Shown here: piece after piece, positions 6,373 to 15,048 of the stretch
Numbering within the stretch: the stretch's first letter is position 1
Layout: each line of letters starts with the position of its first letter
Origin: Methanosarcinaceae archaeon
GTDB taxonomy: Archaea > Halobacteriota > Methanosarcinia > Methanosarcinales > Methanosarcinaceae
Direction: 5' to 3'
Assembly (NCBI GenBank): GCA_016932675.1
Contig: JAFGCK010000129.1
Span: 1-36,777 of the forward strand
Length of the DNA: 36,777 bases
The notes under the pieces: generated by a model
What the model was told of the DNA's origin: nothing
Databases searched by the model: none
Seen by the model: only the letters and a program-made list of their open reading frames with translations
Position numbers and translations under genes: made by a program

Positions 6373-7842
6373 ATTAATGCCATTACAAAAGAGGTCAGTG
6401 CTGCAGACAGGATCAAGATAAAACCAACATACCTCATACTTGGAAGTGGGAGTTTTGGTTTTGCATTGGCCAAAGAGCTCAGGGAACTTGACAAGGACCT
6501 GATAATCGTTGATAAGGATGCGCAGAAAGTGGAAACTTTACGTGACGAAGCCTACGAAGCAATTGTGGGTGATGTAAGTGACCCTGCACTTCTTGACAGG
6601 ATAAACACGAAGAACCTTGCAGGCATACTCATCCTGAGTTCCGACCCGCAGGCAAACAAGGCGGCTCTTGAGAATATCAGGAAGAAGGTCCCACGGGATG
6701 TATACTGTGTTGCAAGGGCTCCTGATGTGATCAATATGCAGGAAATGGAGGCCATGGGTGCAGACCTTGTCATCATGCCACCGAAAATGGTTGCCAAATC
6801 CCTTTCAAGGTCTCTTGAACGTGCGGAAGGGCTCCGGCGCGGTAATAAGCTGACACAATGGTTCGAAGGCATAAGAGGCAAGCAACTTGCCATCGTGGTC
6901 CACAACAATCCTGACCCTGATGCCATTGCCGGTGCACTGGGCCTTAAGACGATCTCCCATTCCTATGATGTGGCAGCGGACATAATATACCATGGAGAGA
7001 TAGGACACCAGGAAAATAAGGCCTTTGTGAACCTGCTGGACATCGATCTTTACAGGACAGAGGATATTGATCTCGCTGACTATGATAAAATTGCACTTGT
7101 CGACTGTTCGGCCCCGGGAGCTAACAATCCCCTGCCCCCAAATACCAGCATAGGGGTCATAATCGACCACCATCCGATCACCGATACTGAGATCGATGCA
7201 GAGTTCATTGACATACGTCCGAACGTAGGCGCATCCTCGACGATAGTCACCAAATACCTGCAGGAACTCAATGTGGATATTGACAGCAAGCTTGCAACAG
7301 CCCTCTTATACGGCATCAGGACAGATACCATGGACTTTAAGCGCAACACCGACTCGGCCGACCTCTCGGCCGCATCATACCTTTATCCCTTATCAGACCA
7401 TGATATACTGGACCAGCTCGAACGTCCTTCAATGTCCATCGAAACACTGGACGTACTTGGAGAGGCCATCAATAACCGGCAGGTCACAGGAAGCTACCTG
7501 ATCTCAAACGTTGGGAGCATCCGTGACAGGGATACATTGCCCCAGGCTGCCGACTATCTGCTGAACCTCGAAGGCATTTCAACTACACTGGTTTTCGGAG
7601 TGAGCGAGGACAAGGTATTCATCTCCGGAAGAAGTAATGACATCCGTGTGAACCTGGGAGATGTCATGAAACGTGCTTTCGGAGAGGATGCAGGTGGGGG
7701 GCATGCCAATGCGGCGGCAGCACAGATAGAACTGGGCCTTTTCAGCGCTGCAAAGGACCGGCAGACCCTCCTGAGACTGGTGAACGAGGCTGTGGTCAAG
7801 CGCTTCCTTGGAGCTGTCGGTGTGGAAGAGAACAATGAATGA
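6373..7842 (+). CDS. DHH-family phosphoesterase with N-terminal TrkA-N (RCK) domain
   Basis: A fusion of about 489 aa. Residues 20-140 form a Rossmann TrkA-N domain (ILGSGSFG, then IVDKD), expected to bind NAD(H) or another nucleotide. DHH follows with HNNPDPDAIA (177-186) and IIDHH (263-267), and the C-terminal DHHA1 has GGGHANAAA (441-449). DHH/DHHA1 enzymes cleave c-di-AMP, pAp or short oligoribonucleotides using two Mn ions, and those signature residues are intact. The start is unusual: between TAA 6334 and the domain there is no in-frame ATG or GTG, and the only TTG (6466) would cut the Rossmann motif. ATT 6373 stands 6 nt after GGAGGT and is my choice. A missing base after ATG 6377 is the alternative. 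It stands alone between two long noncoding stretches. Confidence 0.88.
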   Translation: MNAITKEVSAADRIKIKPTYLILGSGSFGFALAKELRELDKDLIIVDKDAQKVETLRDEAYEAIVGDVSDPALLDRINTKNLAGILILSSDPQANKAALENIRKKVPRDVYCVARAPDVINMQEMEAMGADLVIMPPKMVAKSLSRSLERAEGLRRGNKLTQWFEGIRGKQLAIVVHNNPDPDAIAGALGLKTISHSYDVAADIIYHGEIGHQENKAFVNLLDIDLYRTEDIDLADYDKIALVDCSAPGANNPLPPNTSIGVIIDHHPITDTEIDAEFIDIRPNVGASSTIVTKYLQELNVDIDSKLATALLYGIRTDTMDFKRNTDSADLSAASYLYPLSDHDILDQLERPSMSIETLDVLGEAINNRQVTGSYLISNVGSIRDRDTLPQAADYLLNLEGISTTLVFGVSEDKVFISGRSNDIRVNLGDVMKRAFGEDAGGGHANAAAAQIELGLFSAAKDRQTLLRLVNEAVVKRFLGAVGVEENNE

Positions 7843-8721
7843 ACTCTTCCAACCATCCTTTTTTAGATTCCGGCCAGATTTCAGACCAGACCCCTGAGGC
7901 ATTACAGCCGGATATATATGATATATTATATAGATTATATAGAATATAAAATAATGCACATATTGTTCTGGATACATGGTTGTGTTCGAAGGTCTGCGAA
8001 ACATAGTGTTTTACAACTCATTGTTAAAGCCTGTTAAAGCCGGCCACCGGGAAAGACCTGAGAACCATTACATCGTTAAACAGCGACGACGATCTTAAAA
8101 AAATCATCTGATATCTGATGCATGATAACATGCATACACCATGCTGCTGCATTCTTTTTGTCCAGTAAGGGACATGGCTGCAAAATCAAGACCATCAGAA
8201 ATCGTCGTACAGCTTATGAATGAGTAAATACGGGCAAATGAAAATAAAACGGGGATTTCATACATTTCATATGGATTCACAAGGAGCATGCCGGAAAGCT
8301 GACATAACTGCCAGGGCCAACCGGACAACAACTGCAAAGAGTATGCGATCTTATGAAAGACACGGCCCATGGAACATAATGAGAACACATGTATGAACAG
8401 GATGCAGCTGAAAACAGGACTGAACGGCAATAAAAAACCGGGGACATTGGCGTGTATTACCCATTCACACATGAGATACGGTCGCCATACGGCAGCTTTT
8501 AGTTAACAGGCCTTAGAGCCCATTTCACTACATATTCTTTTTTACAGGGAAGCCTGTGCCCTGAAAAGAACGGACAACAAATGATCCAGGCCCCGTTGGT
8601 AAAAAAAGATGAAAAGTATTTTCATAATGGATGATCGGCACATATACTTGAAAAACAGACAAATGAAAGCCATCACCCATCATAGGGGGCTTCTGAAGCA
8701 ACTGAAATCCAATGTATTTCA
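7843..8721. other. Noncoding region of about 0.88 kb
   Basis: I find no ORF here that looks like a protein; minus-strand open frames at 8104-8472 and 8528-8878 have the cysteine- and serine-rich composition of noise. Seen instead are a T run just after the DHH gene (7859-7865, possible terminator), a strongly AT-rich stretch at 7909-7955 with repeated TATATAGA, a duplicated TGTTAAAGCC near 8023-8040, and an inverted repeat ATGCATG/CATGCAT (8118-8124 and 8129-8135, 4-nt spacer). It could hold decayed sequence or a small RNA; nothing is definite. Confidence 0.45.
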
Positions 8722-8949
8722 TCACTCCTTTTTTGCCTTTTCTGCGACCCTTCCTATCCAAATGGTCGCTATGATCGCAACAAGGGTTACAAACAGTGCA
8801 TAAGCCCAGATTCCCCAGGAAGCAAGGAAATAGAGGGCTCCTCCTTCCATAAATAGCGATTTTATGGCATCGTTCCATGCCAGGGCAGCTACCAATCCAA
8901 ATGCTGCAGTTATAAGGGCAGCCAATTTCTCAATTACTTCTTGGTTCAA
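8722..8949 (-). CDS. Small membrane protein, DUF5654-like
   Basis: A 75-aa protein. EKLAALITAAFGLVAALAWNDAIKSLF matches what I recall of the DUF5654 family, in which a hydrophobic helix with an AWNDAIK motif is followed by a second transmembrane helix. Here the helices fall at about 8-24 and 42-64, with a basic C-terminal tail (VAEKAKKE) likely cytoplasmic. The function of the family is unknown. The open frame extends to TTG 8994, but TTG 8949 is preferred because AGGAG stands 8 nt before it and the conserved part starts right after. It is isolated, facing a palindromic promoter region at about 9000. Confidence 0.75.
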   Translation of the reverse strand: MNQEVIEKLAALITAAFGLVAALAWNDAIKSLFMEGGALYFLASWGIWAYALFVTLVAIIATIWIGRVAEKAKKE

Positions 8950-8993
8950 TAAAAATTCTCCTGTTGATTTAAACAATATTTTTTTTGCTTCCA

Positions 8994-9009
8994 ATAGATT
9001 TAAATCTAT
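8994..9009. promoter_or_regulatory. 16-bp palindrome upstream of the DUF5654-like gene
   Basis: ATAGATTTAAATCTAT is a perfect palindrome centred about 52 nt upstream of the TTG start of the minus-strand gene. Its AT-rich centre (ATTTAAAT) could itself serve as a TATA element, so a dimeric regulator bound here would compete with TBP. The sequence is certain; the function is inferred. Confidence 0.4.
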
Positions 9010-9263
9010 CTGGTGCCTGACAGTGTTCTCCCCCTATGGATGGACATTTACTGGTTTTCGTCCGTAATTCTCATTTTTGTGTCAGTATAGTTCAATAAGC
9101 TGTTTTTGATGGGGTTTTCCTCTCCCGGGGAAAAAGGATTTCTACAGAGCCGTCTTTAAAACATAGATTTTTTAAAACATATAATGGAACATTTTGGTCA
9201 ACAACAGCAATCTGCGAATCATGAGCATTCGCCTCAAAAAATAGTTAGTAAAATAGGGTGTCA

Positions 9264-9283
9264 ATTGCCGGAAATCCGGCAAT
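9264..9283. promoter_or_regulatory. Perfect GC-rich inverted repeat before the YkgJ-type gene
   Basis: ATTGCCGGAAATCCGGCAAT has 9-bp arms around AA. It sits 35 nt before the ATG at 9319, just upstream of a TATA-like CTTATACC (9288-9295). The position next to the BRE/TATA region suits an operator. It could also be a hairpin ending a transcript, although no T run follows on either side. Confidence 0.45.
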
Positions 9284-9318
9284 AAGTCCTTATACCAATC
9301 CCACTTAGGAGAAGGAAG

Positions 9319-10050
9319 ATGGGTTCAGGATTCAAAGAACTCCTCATACGGGGCCTCAGGGAAGAACTTGAGGCTGCAGAAAGAATAAGTATTGAGGAAA
9401 TTGCATCAAAGATACGAACAATAGGTTTTTCATGCAGGATGTGTGGCAAATGCTGCAGGAAAGATCATGGGGACAACACAGTAATAGTCTACCCTGAAGA
9501 AGCCGGGAGGATATGCACCCACACGGGACTTGAATATTTGCATGTCGTATCGCCCCTGACAGATGGATCTGAAAGTATTCATGGCAACAGCTATCCTGAA
9601 GCGAACAGGAACTTGATCGACACAGACGGGAACATCCATACATTCGGCTGGAAACTCTGTCAGAAAAAGAACGGGGATTGCATCTTCATCCAGGAAAGAG
9701 GGTCAGGTAATCTCTGCGGCATCTATGAAGCAAGACCCATGCTTTGCAGCACCTATCCCTTTTACATGGAAGACGGAGAGTTGAAAACTTCCGAATGTGA
9801 AGGACTCAGCGGGCACATATCCTGGGAGGGCAGCCTGGAGCTTGCAGAAAAAGTGCTCTCCAGATATATTGCAGAAACAGAGGAAACCATCCTGCTCTAT
9901 GAAAGATACGAAGGGTTCGAAGCGGGAGATGAAAATCATAATAAGATCCCGGACAATATACGGGAAGGTCTTATTAACTATATAGTACATGACAGCAAAG
10001 GAAGTCACAGGACTGAACTGAGAAAAGGCAGATCATCGATCGATTTATAA
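9319..10050 (+). CDS. YkgJ-family cysteine-cluster protein (putative metal-binding)
   Basis: This 243-aa protein has the YkgJ (UPF0153) signature: FSCRMCGKCC with C39, C42, C45 and C46, later C-x(n)-C in CQKKNGDC, then LCGIYEARPMLCSTYPF. The family is thought to hold an Fe-S cluster or zinc; its reaction is not established. The first 35 residues form a charged amphipathic helix typical of archaeal members, and the C-terminal 60 residues are helical and charged. The ATG is preceded by AGGAGAAGGAAG. It lies 24 nt upstream of the homoaconitase-type gene, so the two may be cotranscribed; that enzyme also needs an Fe-S cluster, which makes a maturation role conceivable but unproven. Confidence 0.85.
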   Translation: MGSGFKELLIRGLREELEAAERISIEEIASKIRTIGFSCRMCGKCCRKDHGDNTVIVYPEEAGRICTHTGLEYLHVVSPLTDGSESIHGNSYPEANRNLIDTDGNIHTFGWKLCQKKNGDCIFIQERGSGNLCGIYEARPMLCSTYPFYMEDGELKTSECEGLSGHISWEGSLELAEKVLSRYIAETEETILLYERYEGFEAGDENHNKIPDNIREGLINYIVHDSKGSHRTELRKGRSSIDL

Positions 10051-10074
10051 TATCAAATTTGTAAAGTGATTACC

Positions 10075-11358
10075 ATGTCCATCAATACTGAGCAAGCAAT
10101 GACAATCTCCGAGAAGATATTTTCAAAGGCTTCCGGAAAAAAGGTGAAAGCCGGGGAATTCGTAATGGCCAATATAGACAGGGCTATGACCCATGATATC
10201 ACAGGACCCCTTGCAGTGGAAGGTTTCTATGAGATCACAAGGGACAAGGAAGAGAAAAAAGTATGGGACCCAAGCAAGATCGTTATCATTTTCGATCACC
10301 AGGTCCCGGCCGATTCCCTCAATGCCGCCGCCAACCACATCATGCTCAGGAAATTCGCAAAGGAGCAGGACATAATCAACTATGACGTATATGAAGGCAT
10401 CTGCCACCAGGTAATGCCTGAGAAGGGGCACGTTAAGCCAGGGGACCTTGTGGTGGGTTCCGATTCACACACATGCGCCTACGGTGCACTCGGCGCATTC
10501 TCGACAGGTATCGGCTCAACCGACATGGCTGCAGTATTTGCGTCCGGCAAGCTCTGGTTCAGGGTCCCTGAGACCATCAGGTTCGAAGTTGAAGGAAAGC
10601 TCCCGAAGCACGTCTACTCAAAGGACGTTATTCTCCACCTCATAGGAGACGTAGGTGCAGAAGGTGCAAGATACAAGGCAGCAGAATATGCAGGCCCGAC
10701 CATCAGGTCAATGCCGATGTCCGAACGCATGACCATTTCCAACATGGCCATCGAAATGGGAGCAAAGGCAGGTATCATCGAGGCAGATGAGATAACAGAG
10801 AAGTACCTGAAAGAGCGCATTCCCGATTATGAGTTCGACCCTCAGTGGAGATCAGATGAGGGTGCAGAATGCGAACTTCGTGAATACGATGTCAGCAACC
10901 TTGAGCCACAGGTCGCATGCCCTCACAATGTGGATAACGTCAGGCCTGTAACAGAGGTAGAGGGTACAAAGGTCGACCAGATCTTCATAGGTTCCTGCAC
11001 CAACGGAAGGTTCGAGGATATCGAGATAGTTGCAAAGATGATGGGTGATGAGCCTGTTGCAGAAGGCGTGAGGCTTCTCATAATACCTGCATCAAGGACA
11101 GAGTACATGAAAGCCCTGAAGGCCGGTTACATCGAGCAGTTCATGGAAGCAGGAGCAATAGTCGAATCACCCTGCTGCGGGCCTTGCATGGGCGGATCGT
11201 TCGGACTGCTCGGTGATGGTGAGGTAGGACTTGCAACATCCAACCGCAACTTCAGGGGGAGAGAAGGAAGTCCGCAATCCTTTGTGTATCTGAGCTCACC
11301 TGCAACTGCAGCTGCTTCAGCCCTCACGGGAGAGATCACAGACCCACGGAAAATATGA
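10075..11358 (+). CDS. hacA: Aconitase-family dehydratase large subunit (homoaconitase / 3-isopropylmalate dehydratase)
   Basis: Large, [4Fe-4S]-carrying subunit of a two-subunit hydro-lyase. In methanogens this family isomerises homocitrate and its longer homologues for 2-oxosuberate and coenzyme B synthesis (HacA/AksD), or isopropylmalate for leucine (LeuC). The 427-aa protein has [23 protein letters not shown], the cluster cysteines in GSCTNGR (C308) and CCGPCMGG (C368, C371), and the substrate-binding [13 protein letters not shown] loop as [11 protein letters not shown]. The frame opens at GTG 10066, but ATG 10075 is favoured because AGTGAT stands 4 nt before it. No small subunit (HacB/LeuD) is adjacent, so the substrate cannot be fixed; I lean to HacA. 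Homologues sit alone in methanogen genomes, so the absence is not alarming. Confidence 0.85.
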   Translation: MSINTEQAMTISEKIFSKASGKKVKAGEFVMANIDRAMTHDITGPLAVEGFYEITRDKEEKKVWDPSKIVIIFDHQVPADSLNAAANHIMLRKFAKEQDIINYDVYEGICHQVMPEKGHVKPGDLVVGSDSHTCAYGALGAFSTGIGSTDMAAVFASGKLWFRVPETIRFEVEGKLPKHVYSKDVILHLIGDVGAEGARYKAAEYAGPTIRSMPMSERMTISNMAIEMGAKAGIIEADEITEKYLKERIPDYEFDPQWRSDEGAECELREYDVSNLEPQVACPHNVDNVRPVTEVEGTKVDQIFIGSCTNGRFEDIEIVAKMMGDEPVAEGVRLLIIPASRTEYMKALKAGYIEQFMEAGAIVESPCCGPCMGGSFGLLGDGEVGLATSNRNFRGREGSPQSFVYLSSPATAAASALTGEITDPRKI

Positions 11359-11569
11359 GCTTTTATTCTCCAGCTTTCTTTTATCTGCAGACAAAAAAAA
11401 TTATGTGATAAGATCAATAGATACTTTTGGACGTTGGATTACCAGCACATCCCCTTCATATTACGCAGGATCACCGCCAGCGTCACCATACTTTTTTTCA
11501 GATCCCTCATTTCAGCCTCACAGATAGGCATAAATGAGATATGCCCCTATTTCCCGCAGGAGACAGACC

Positions 11570-11869
11570 ATGCAAGATACCGACCTTTCGATCTTCAATG
11601 AGATCTATGACGTCATACTTGAACGCAAGAATAACCCCGTTGAGAATTCCTATGTGTGCTCTCTTCTAAACCACAGGAAAGGTATTAACAAGATACTCGA
11701 AAAGGTAGGAGAGGAATCGATCGAGACAATCCTTGCAGTGAAGGGAGATAAAAAAGAAGAAATGATATCCGAGTCCTCGGACCTGCTTTTCCACCTGCTG
11801 GTAATGTTTGCGGCAAAAGGTATAACTCCAGGTGAAATAGCAGAAGAGCTTAAAAAGCGCAGAAGATAA
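11570..11869 (+). CDS. hisE: Phosphoribosyl-ATP pyrophosphatase
   Basis: Second step of histidine synthesis: hydrolyses phosphoribosyl-ATP to phosphoribosyl-AMP. The 99-aa protein is an all-alpha MazG-like fold with the metal-binding pattern EKVGEESIE (near 43-51) and [11 protein letters not shown] (near 67-77), ending in ELKKRRR. Start ATG 11570 is chosen over an in-frame ATG 12 codons upstream because AGGAG stands 8 nt before it and the protein then has normal family length. HisI is not fused, as is usual in archaea. It stands alone, 211 nt after the dehydratase gene and converging on the HTH-CBS regulator. Confidence 0.93.
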   Translation: MQDTDLSIFNEIYDVILERKNNPVENSYVCSLLNHRKGINKILEKVGEESIETILAVKGDKKEEMISESSDLLFHLLVMFAAKGITPGEIAEELKKRRR

Positions 11870-11888
11870 GAAAAGGCCGTTCAGGATA

Positions 11889-12764
11889 TCAGGCAACGGT
11901 CAGTTCGTGGAAGATATCCTTCTTGGAGAGAATACCCTTTGGCACCCCCTCAAAGGCAACAAGCAAAAAGCCAATATTATGCTTATCGAAGACCTTTACA
12001 GCATCATACAGTGAAGTTTCCGCATCCACTGTGATCAACTCCTTTGTCATGATGTCCTTGACCTTTGCGGTCATCTTGCCACTTGCCACTGCATCCCCTA
12101 TATCGGTGAAGGTCACTATGCCGATGAGCTCGTCATTGTCCTTTACAGGTGCGCCGTGTATACCATTATCTACAAGAATCCTTGCGGTTTCCTGGATGGA
12201 TGCATTCGCGCTGACAGAGATGAGGTCCATGCGTGCATAATTCTTCACAGGTTTTTTTGGGAGTGAGATCATCTCGTTGATCGAGAACACCAGGGTGTTA
12301 TGGGTATCGTCACGTCCCACCACTTCACCACGGACAACCAGCTTATTGACAGGGGTAGGACCCATCTGGAGCCTGTCCCCCTGCTCGAAACTCTTTATAT
12401 TACCAAGTACTTTGATAATACCATGACACAGGTCTGGATGCCTGACCGTGGTGAAACTTATCTCTGATACTGTTGCACCTTCCACGATCTCGTCATTACG
12501 GAATATAGGCACCAGTGCCTCATGCTCCATTGCCGTTATGCTTAGAGCCTCATAGGCCTCGCCTGTAGCTTTATAACCGCCCTTTGGACCGGGAACTCCT
12601 TCGACAAGCCCGAGGACCTTAAGAGATTGCATCTGGTTTCGAACTGTACCTGGATTGCGGTTAATAAGTTCAGCGATCTCCTCGCCTTTTATTGCACGGT
12701 CCTTTTCTCTCTGAAGATTGATCAATGCTATGAGAATATCTTTCTGGATAGGAGCCAGCTCCAT
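11889..12764 (-). CDS. HTH-CBS transcriptional regulator (COG2524 type)
   Basis: A 291-aa predicted regulator. Residues 1-75 are a winged helix (IQKDILIALINL, then AELINRNPGTVRNQMQSLKVLGLVEGVPG). The middle (about 80-170) is beta-rich with GDRLQMGPTP and a GEVVGRD strand, and two CBS motifs fill 172-228 (ISVSANASIQETARILVDNG) and 235-291 (DIMTKELITVDAETSLYDAV). CBS pairs sense adenine nucleotides or related ligands. This combination is a common archaeal regulator whose targets are unknown. The start ATG has GGTGAT 3 nt before it. It diverges from NOG1 across 155 bp holding a strong TATA run (ATATATATATT near 12809-12819), so it may regulate itself or NOG1. Confidence 0.9.
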   Translation of the reverse strand: MELAPIQKDILIALINLQREKDRAIKGEEIAELINRNPGTVRNQMQSLKVLGLVEGVPGPKGGYKATGEAYEALSITAMEHEALVPIFRNDEIVEGATVSEISFTTVRHPDLCHGIIKVLGNIKSFEQGDRLQMGPTPVNKLVVRGEVVGRDDTHNTLVFSINEMISLPKKPVKNYARMDLISVSANASIQETARILVDNGIHGAPVKDNDELIGIVTFTDIGDAVASGKMTAKVKDIMTKELITVDAETSLYDAVKVFDKHNIGFLLVAFEGVPKGILSKKDIFHELTVA

Positions 12765-12767
12765 CAA

Positions 12768-12919
12768 ATCACCGTTCCCTGAAACAATTATACAATGCTC
12801 AACAGAGATATATATATTTGTAGTATTTCAACTAGACGACAATTAAAAAAATATAGTCCATGATGCAAGGAACACAAATTTATATCTTCAGGTGATTGAG
12901 CCCGGCAGGTAAAGAAAAT
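12768..12919. promoter_or_regulatory. Divergent promoter region, HTH-CBS regulator / NOG1
   Basis: The AT-rich run near 12808-12822 (AGATATATATATTTG) is a good TATA element for the minus-strand regulator. AAATTTATATC at about 12876-12886 would serve the plus-strand GTPase gene, about 35-40 nt before its ATG. I see no clear inverted repeat here. Confidence 0.5.
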
Positions 12920-13882
12920 ATGATATTTGAAAAGATCCATACTGTCCCGACATCTGATGAATTGCTGGACAAGGCATTCAGAAGAGCAAGCCGTGCAATG
13001 TCCGGGAAGAAGGTCACAGGCAGGGAAACGCTGCTCAGGGCAAATGAGTCCATGGTACTGACCTCTGCTAACATACTTACGGATAATCTGGCAAACATTG
13101 TCAGGCGTTTTCCCACGTTTGAGGACCTGCCACCCTTTTATTATGAGATGACAGACATACTGGTGGGTGTTGACGAATTAAGGAAATCGCTTGCTAAAAT
13201 AGACTGGGCGAGCGCTAAGATACATGAGATCGCCAGGGACTACGTCGGCAAGATGCGCCGTTCAAATGATCCCATGTCCCTAAGGAAGCAATGCTTCGGA
13301 CGTCTTGGTTCCATTATGGGTTCTATTGACAGGGACCTGAAGCTCCTCAACGAAGCCCGCAACAAGCTCAGAAAACTGCCTGACGTCCACAACGAGCCCA
13401 CCATCGTCGTTGCGGGCTACCCGAATACAGGTAAGTCCAGTTTCGTTTCCATGGCAACGGGGGCAAGGCCAGAGATAGCATCCTATCCCTTCACTACAAA
13501 AGGTGTGTCCATCGGACACTTCATGGTAGGAAATGAAAGATATCAGGTAATGGATACACCAGGACTTCTCGACAGGCCGATGTCGGAGAGGAATGAGATA
13601 GAACTGCAGGCCATCACTGCATTAAAACACCTGAATGCCGTGGTGCTTTTCATCATAGATGCATCTGAGACCTGCGGCTATGGGATACATGAGCAGCTGA
13701 ACATGCTTGGTGAGGTCAGAGAACAGTTCCCGCTACCGTTGCTCGTTGTTGCTAACAAATCCGATCTTCCCCGGTTCAGAAAGCCGGACATCGCAGACAT
13801 GCAGATGTCCACAGCAACCGGAGAAGGGGTAGAGGAAGTTCTGCAAAAGCTGGTCATAATGGTAGAGAAAAGTAAGGAATAG
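12920..13882 (+). CDS. NOG1-type GTP-binding protein (Obg family)
   Basis: Predicted GTPase acting in large ribosomal subunit assembly, the archaeal counterpart of eukaryotic NOG1. The protein is 320 aa. MIFEKIHTVPTSDELLDKAF is the standard NOG1 beginning, followed by a helical N-terminal bundle (about 10-155). The G domain shows GYPNTGKSS (166-174), the switch I region ASYPFTTKG (188-196), DTPG (212-215) and NKSD (279-282). The frame is open to TTG 12896, but ATG 12920 is supported by the family N-terminus and AGGT upstream. The long C-terminal part of eukaryotic NOG1 is absent, as in archaea generally. Confidence 0.93.
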   Translation: MIFEKIHTVPTSDELLDKAFRRASRAMSGKKVTGRETLLRANESMVLTSANILTDNLANIVRRFPTFEDLPPFYYEMTDILVGVDELRKSLAKIDWASAKIHEIARDYVGKMRRSNDPMSLRKQCFGRLGSIMGSIDRDLKLLNEARNKLRKLPDVHNEPTIVVAGYPNTGKSSFVSMATGARPEIASYPFTTKGVSIGHFMVGNERYQVMDTPGLLDRPMSERNEIELQAITALKHLNAVVLFIIDASETCGYGIHEQLNMLGEVREQFPLPLLVVANKSDLPRFRKPDIADMQMSTATGEGVEEVLQKLVIMVEKSKE

Positions 13883-13923
13883 AGGTTCCGGGCCTCTGTA
13901 TACTTGTTCGTATATCCTTGCTT

Positions 13924-15036
13924 TCAAAGGATGTCTTCCATAATTTGCAGAGCCCTTTTTATGTTTTCCCGGGATGTTGCATATGAAAAGCGAACATAAC
14001 CTTCACCGCGGTCCCCGAAAGCCGTTCCCGGAACAACTATCACACCATTGGAGATCAATGTACCTGCAAACTCTGCCGAGTCCCGGACCCTGGGGAATGC
14101 ATAGAATGCACCTTTCGGAAGATCGCATTCCAGACCAAGCGAATTCAGACCTTTGACAAGGATATCCCTGCGCTGCCTGAATTCATCACGCATCCGGATG
14201 ACCGGTTCCATTGGTCCGTTAAGAGCTGCAACAGCTGCCTTCTGAGCAATGGAATTGGCACAGGCCTGGACATACTGGTGGACCTTTATCATCTGCTCGG
14301 TGTACTCACTCCTGGCAGCAACATAACCAAGCCTCCAGCCGGTCATGGAATAGGTTTTGGACAGGGCATTTACAGTTATCACATTATCCGAATAAGAGGC
14401 CGGACTGACATGCTCCCCTTCGTAGATGAAATGTTCGTATACTTCATCAGAGATCAGCGCGATATTGTGGTCATCGGCAATCTCTGCAAATGCCTTCATG
14501 TCACTTTTGCTCTGGACAGCACCAGTGGGATTTGCAGGGGAATTGAGTATGAATGCCTTTGTTTTCGGGGTGATCCTTTCCACAACATCCTCGGGCCTGA
14601 TGCTAAGGTCATCTGCCAGGGGAATTGATGACACTTTCCCTCCCATAATACCTGCAAGTGCATTGTAGGAAACAAAACACGGATTTGCAACCATTACCTC
14701 ATCACCGGGACCTGCAAGCGATGCTATGGCTATTTCCAGTGCCTCCGATGCACCTGATGTGACAATGACCTCGTCCGGAGAAACACTGAAATTGTTCTCC
14801 CTCTTGAACTTTGAACTGACAGCCTCACGAAGTTCCTGGATACCTGCCCCATAGGTATAGGCTGTAAATCCCTCGTTAATGGCATCGATCGCAGCCTGCT
14901 TAATGTGTTCAGGAGTTTCAAAATCAGGCTGCCCCAGACCAAGATTGATCGCATCCGATCCTGCAGCCTCAAACATCTTTCGGATACCGGAGATCTCTAT
15001 ATCAAGAACCCTTTGTGCAAATTTCGGACCTGTCAT
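13924..15036 (-). CDS. Class I/II PLP-dependent aminotransferase (aspartate aminotransferase-like)
   Basis: Transfers amino groups using pyridoxal phosphate. The 370-aa protein has the fold-type I signature: SGASEAL (94-100), NSPANPTG (165-172), SDEVYEHF (196-203) and the Schiff-base lysine K227 in SKTYSMTGWRLGY, with the carboxylate-binding arginine near the C-terminus (YVRFSYA). It belongs to the archaeal aspartate aminotransferase-like subgroup; the exact amino-acid pair (aspartate, alanine, tyrosine or aromatic) cannot be set from sequence. The ATG lies 12 nt after the 6-phospho-3-hexuloisomerase stop with GGGTGAG before it, so it is the last gene of the GTPase operon. Confidence 0.92.
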   Translation of the reverse strand: MTGPKFAQRVLDIEISGIRKMFEAAGSDAINLGLGQPDFETPEHIKQAAIDAINEGFTAYTYGAGIQELREAVSSKFKRENNFSVSPDEVIVTSGASEALEIAIASLAGPGDEVMVANPCFVSYNALAGIMGGKVSSIPLADDLSIRPEDVVERITPKTKAFILNSPANPTGAVQSKSDMKAFAEIADDHNIALISDEVYEHFIYEGEHVSPASYSDNVITVNALSKTYSMTGWRLGYVAARSEYTEQMIKVHQYVQACANSIAQKAAVAALNGPMEPVIRMRDEFRQRRDILVKGLNSLGLECDLPKGAFYAFPRVRDSAEFAGTLISNGVIVVPGTAFGDRGEGYVRFSYATSRENIKRALQIMEDIL

Positions 15037-15048
15037 CGTTTCTCACCC

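Noticed and set aside
6377-6421. 14-codon ORF beginning with ATG before the DHH gene, as an upstream peptide
   Set aside because: It overlaps the likely N-terminal codons of the real gene; the peptide has no features. Its ATG may instead be the true start after a sequencing slip.
8104-8878. Minus-strand ORFs at 8104-8472 and 8528-8878
   Set aside because: Composition is that of chance frames; the second overlaps the DUF5654-like gene in another frame and neither has a ribosome site or domain.
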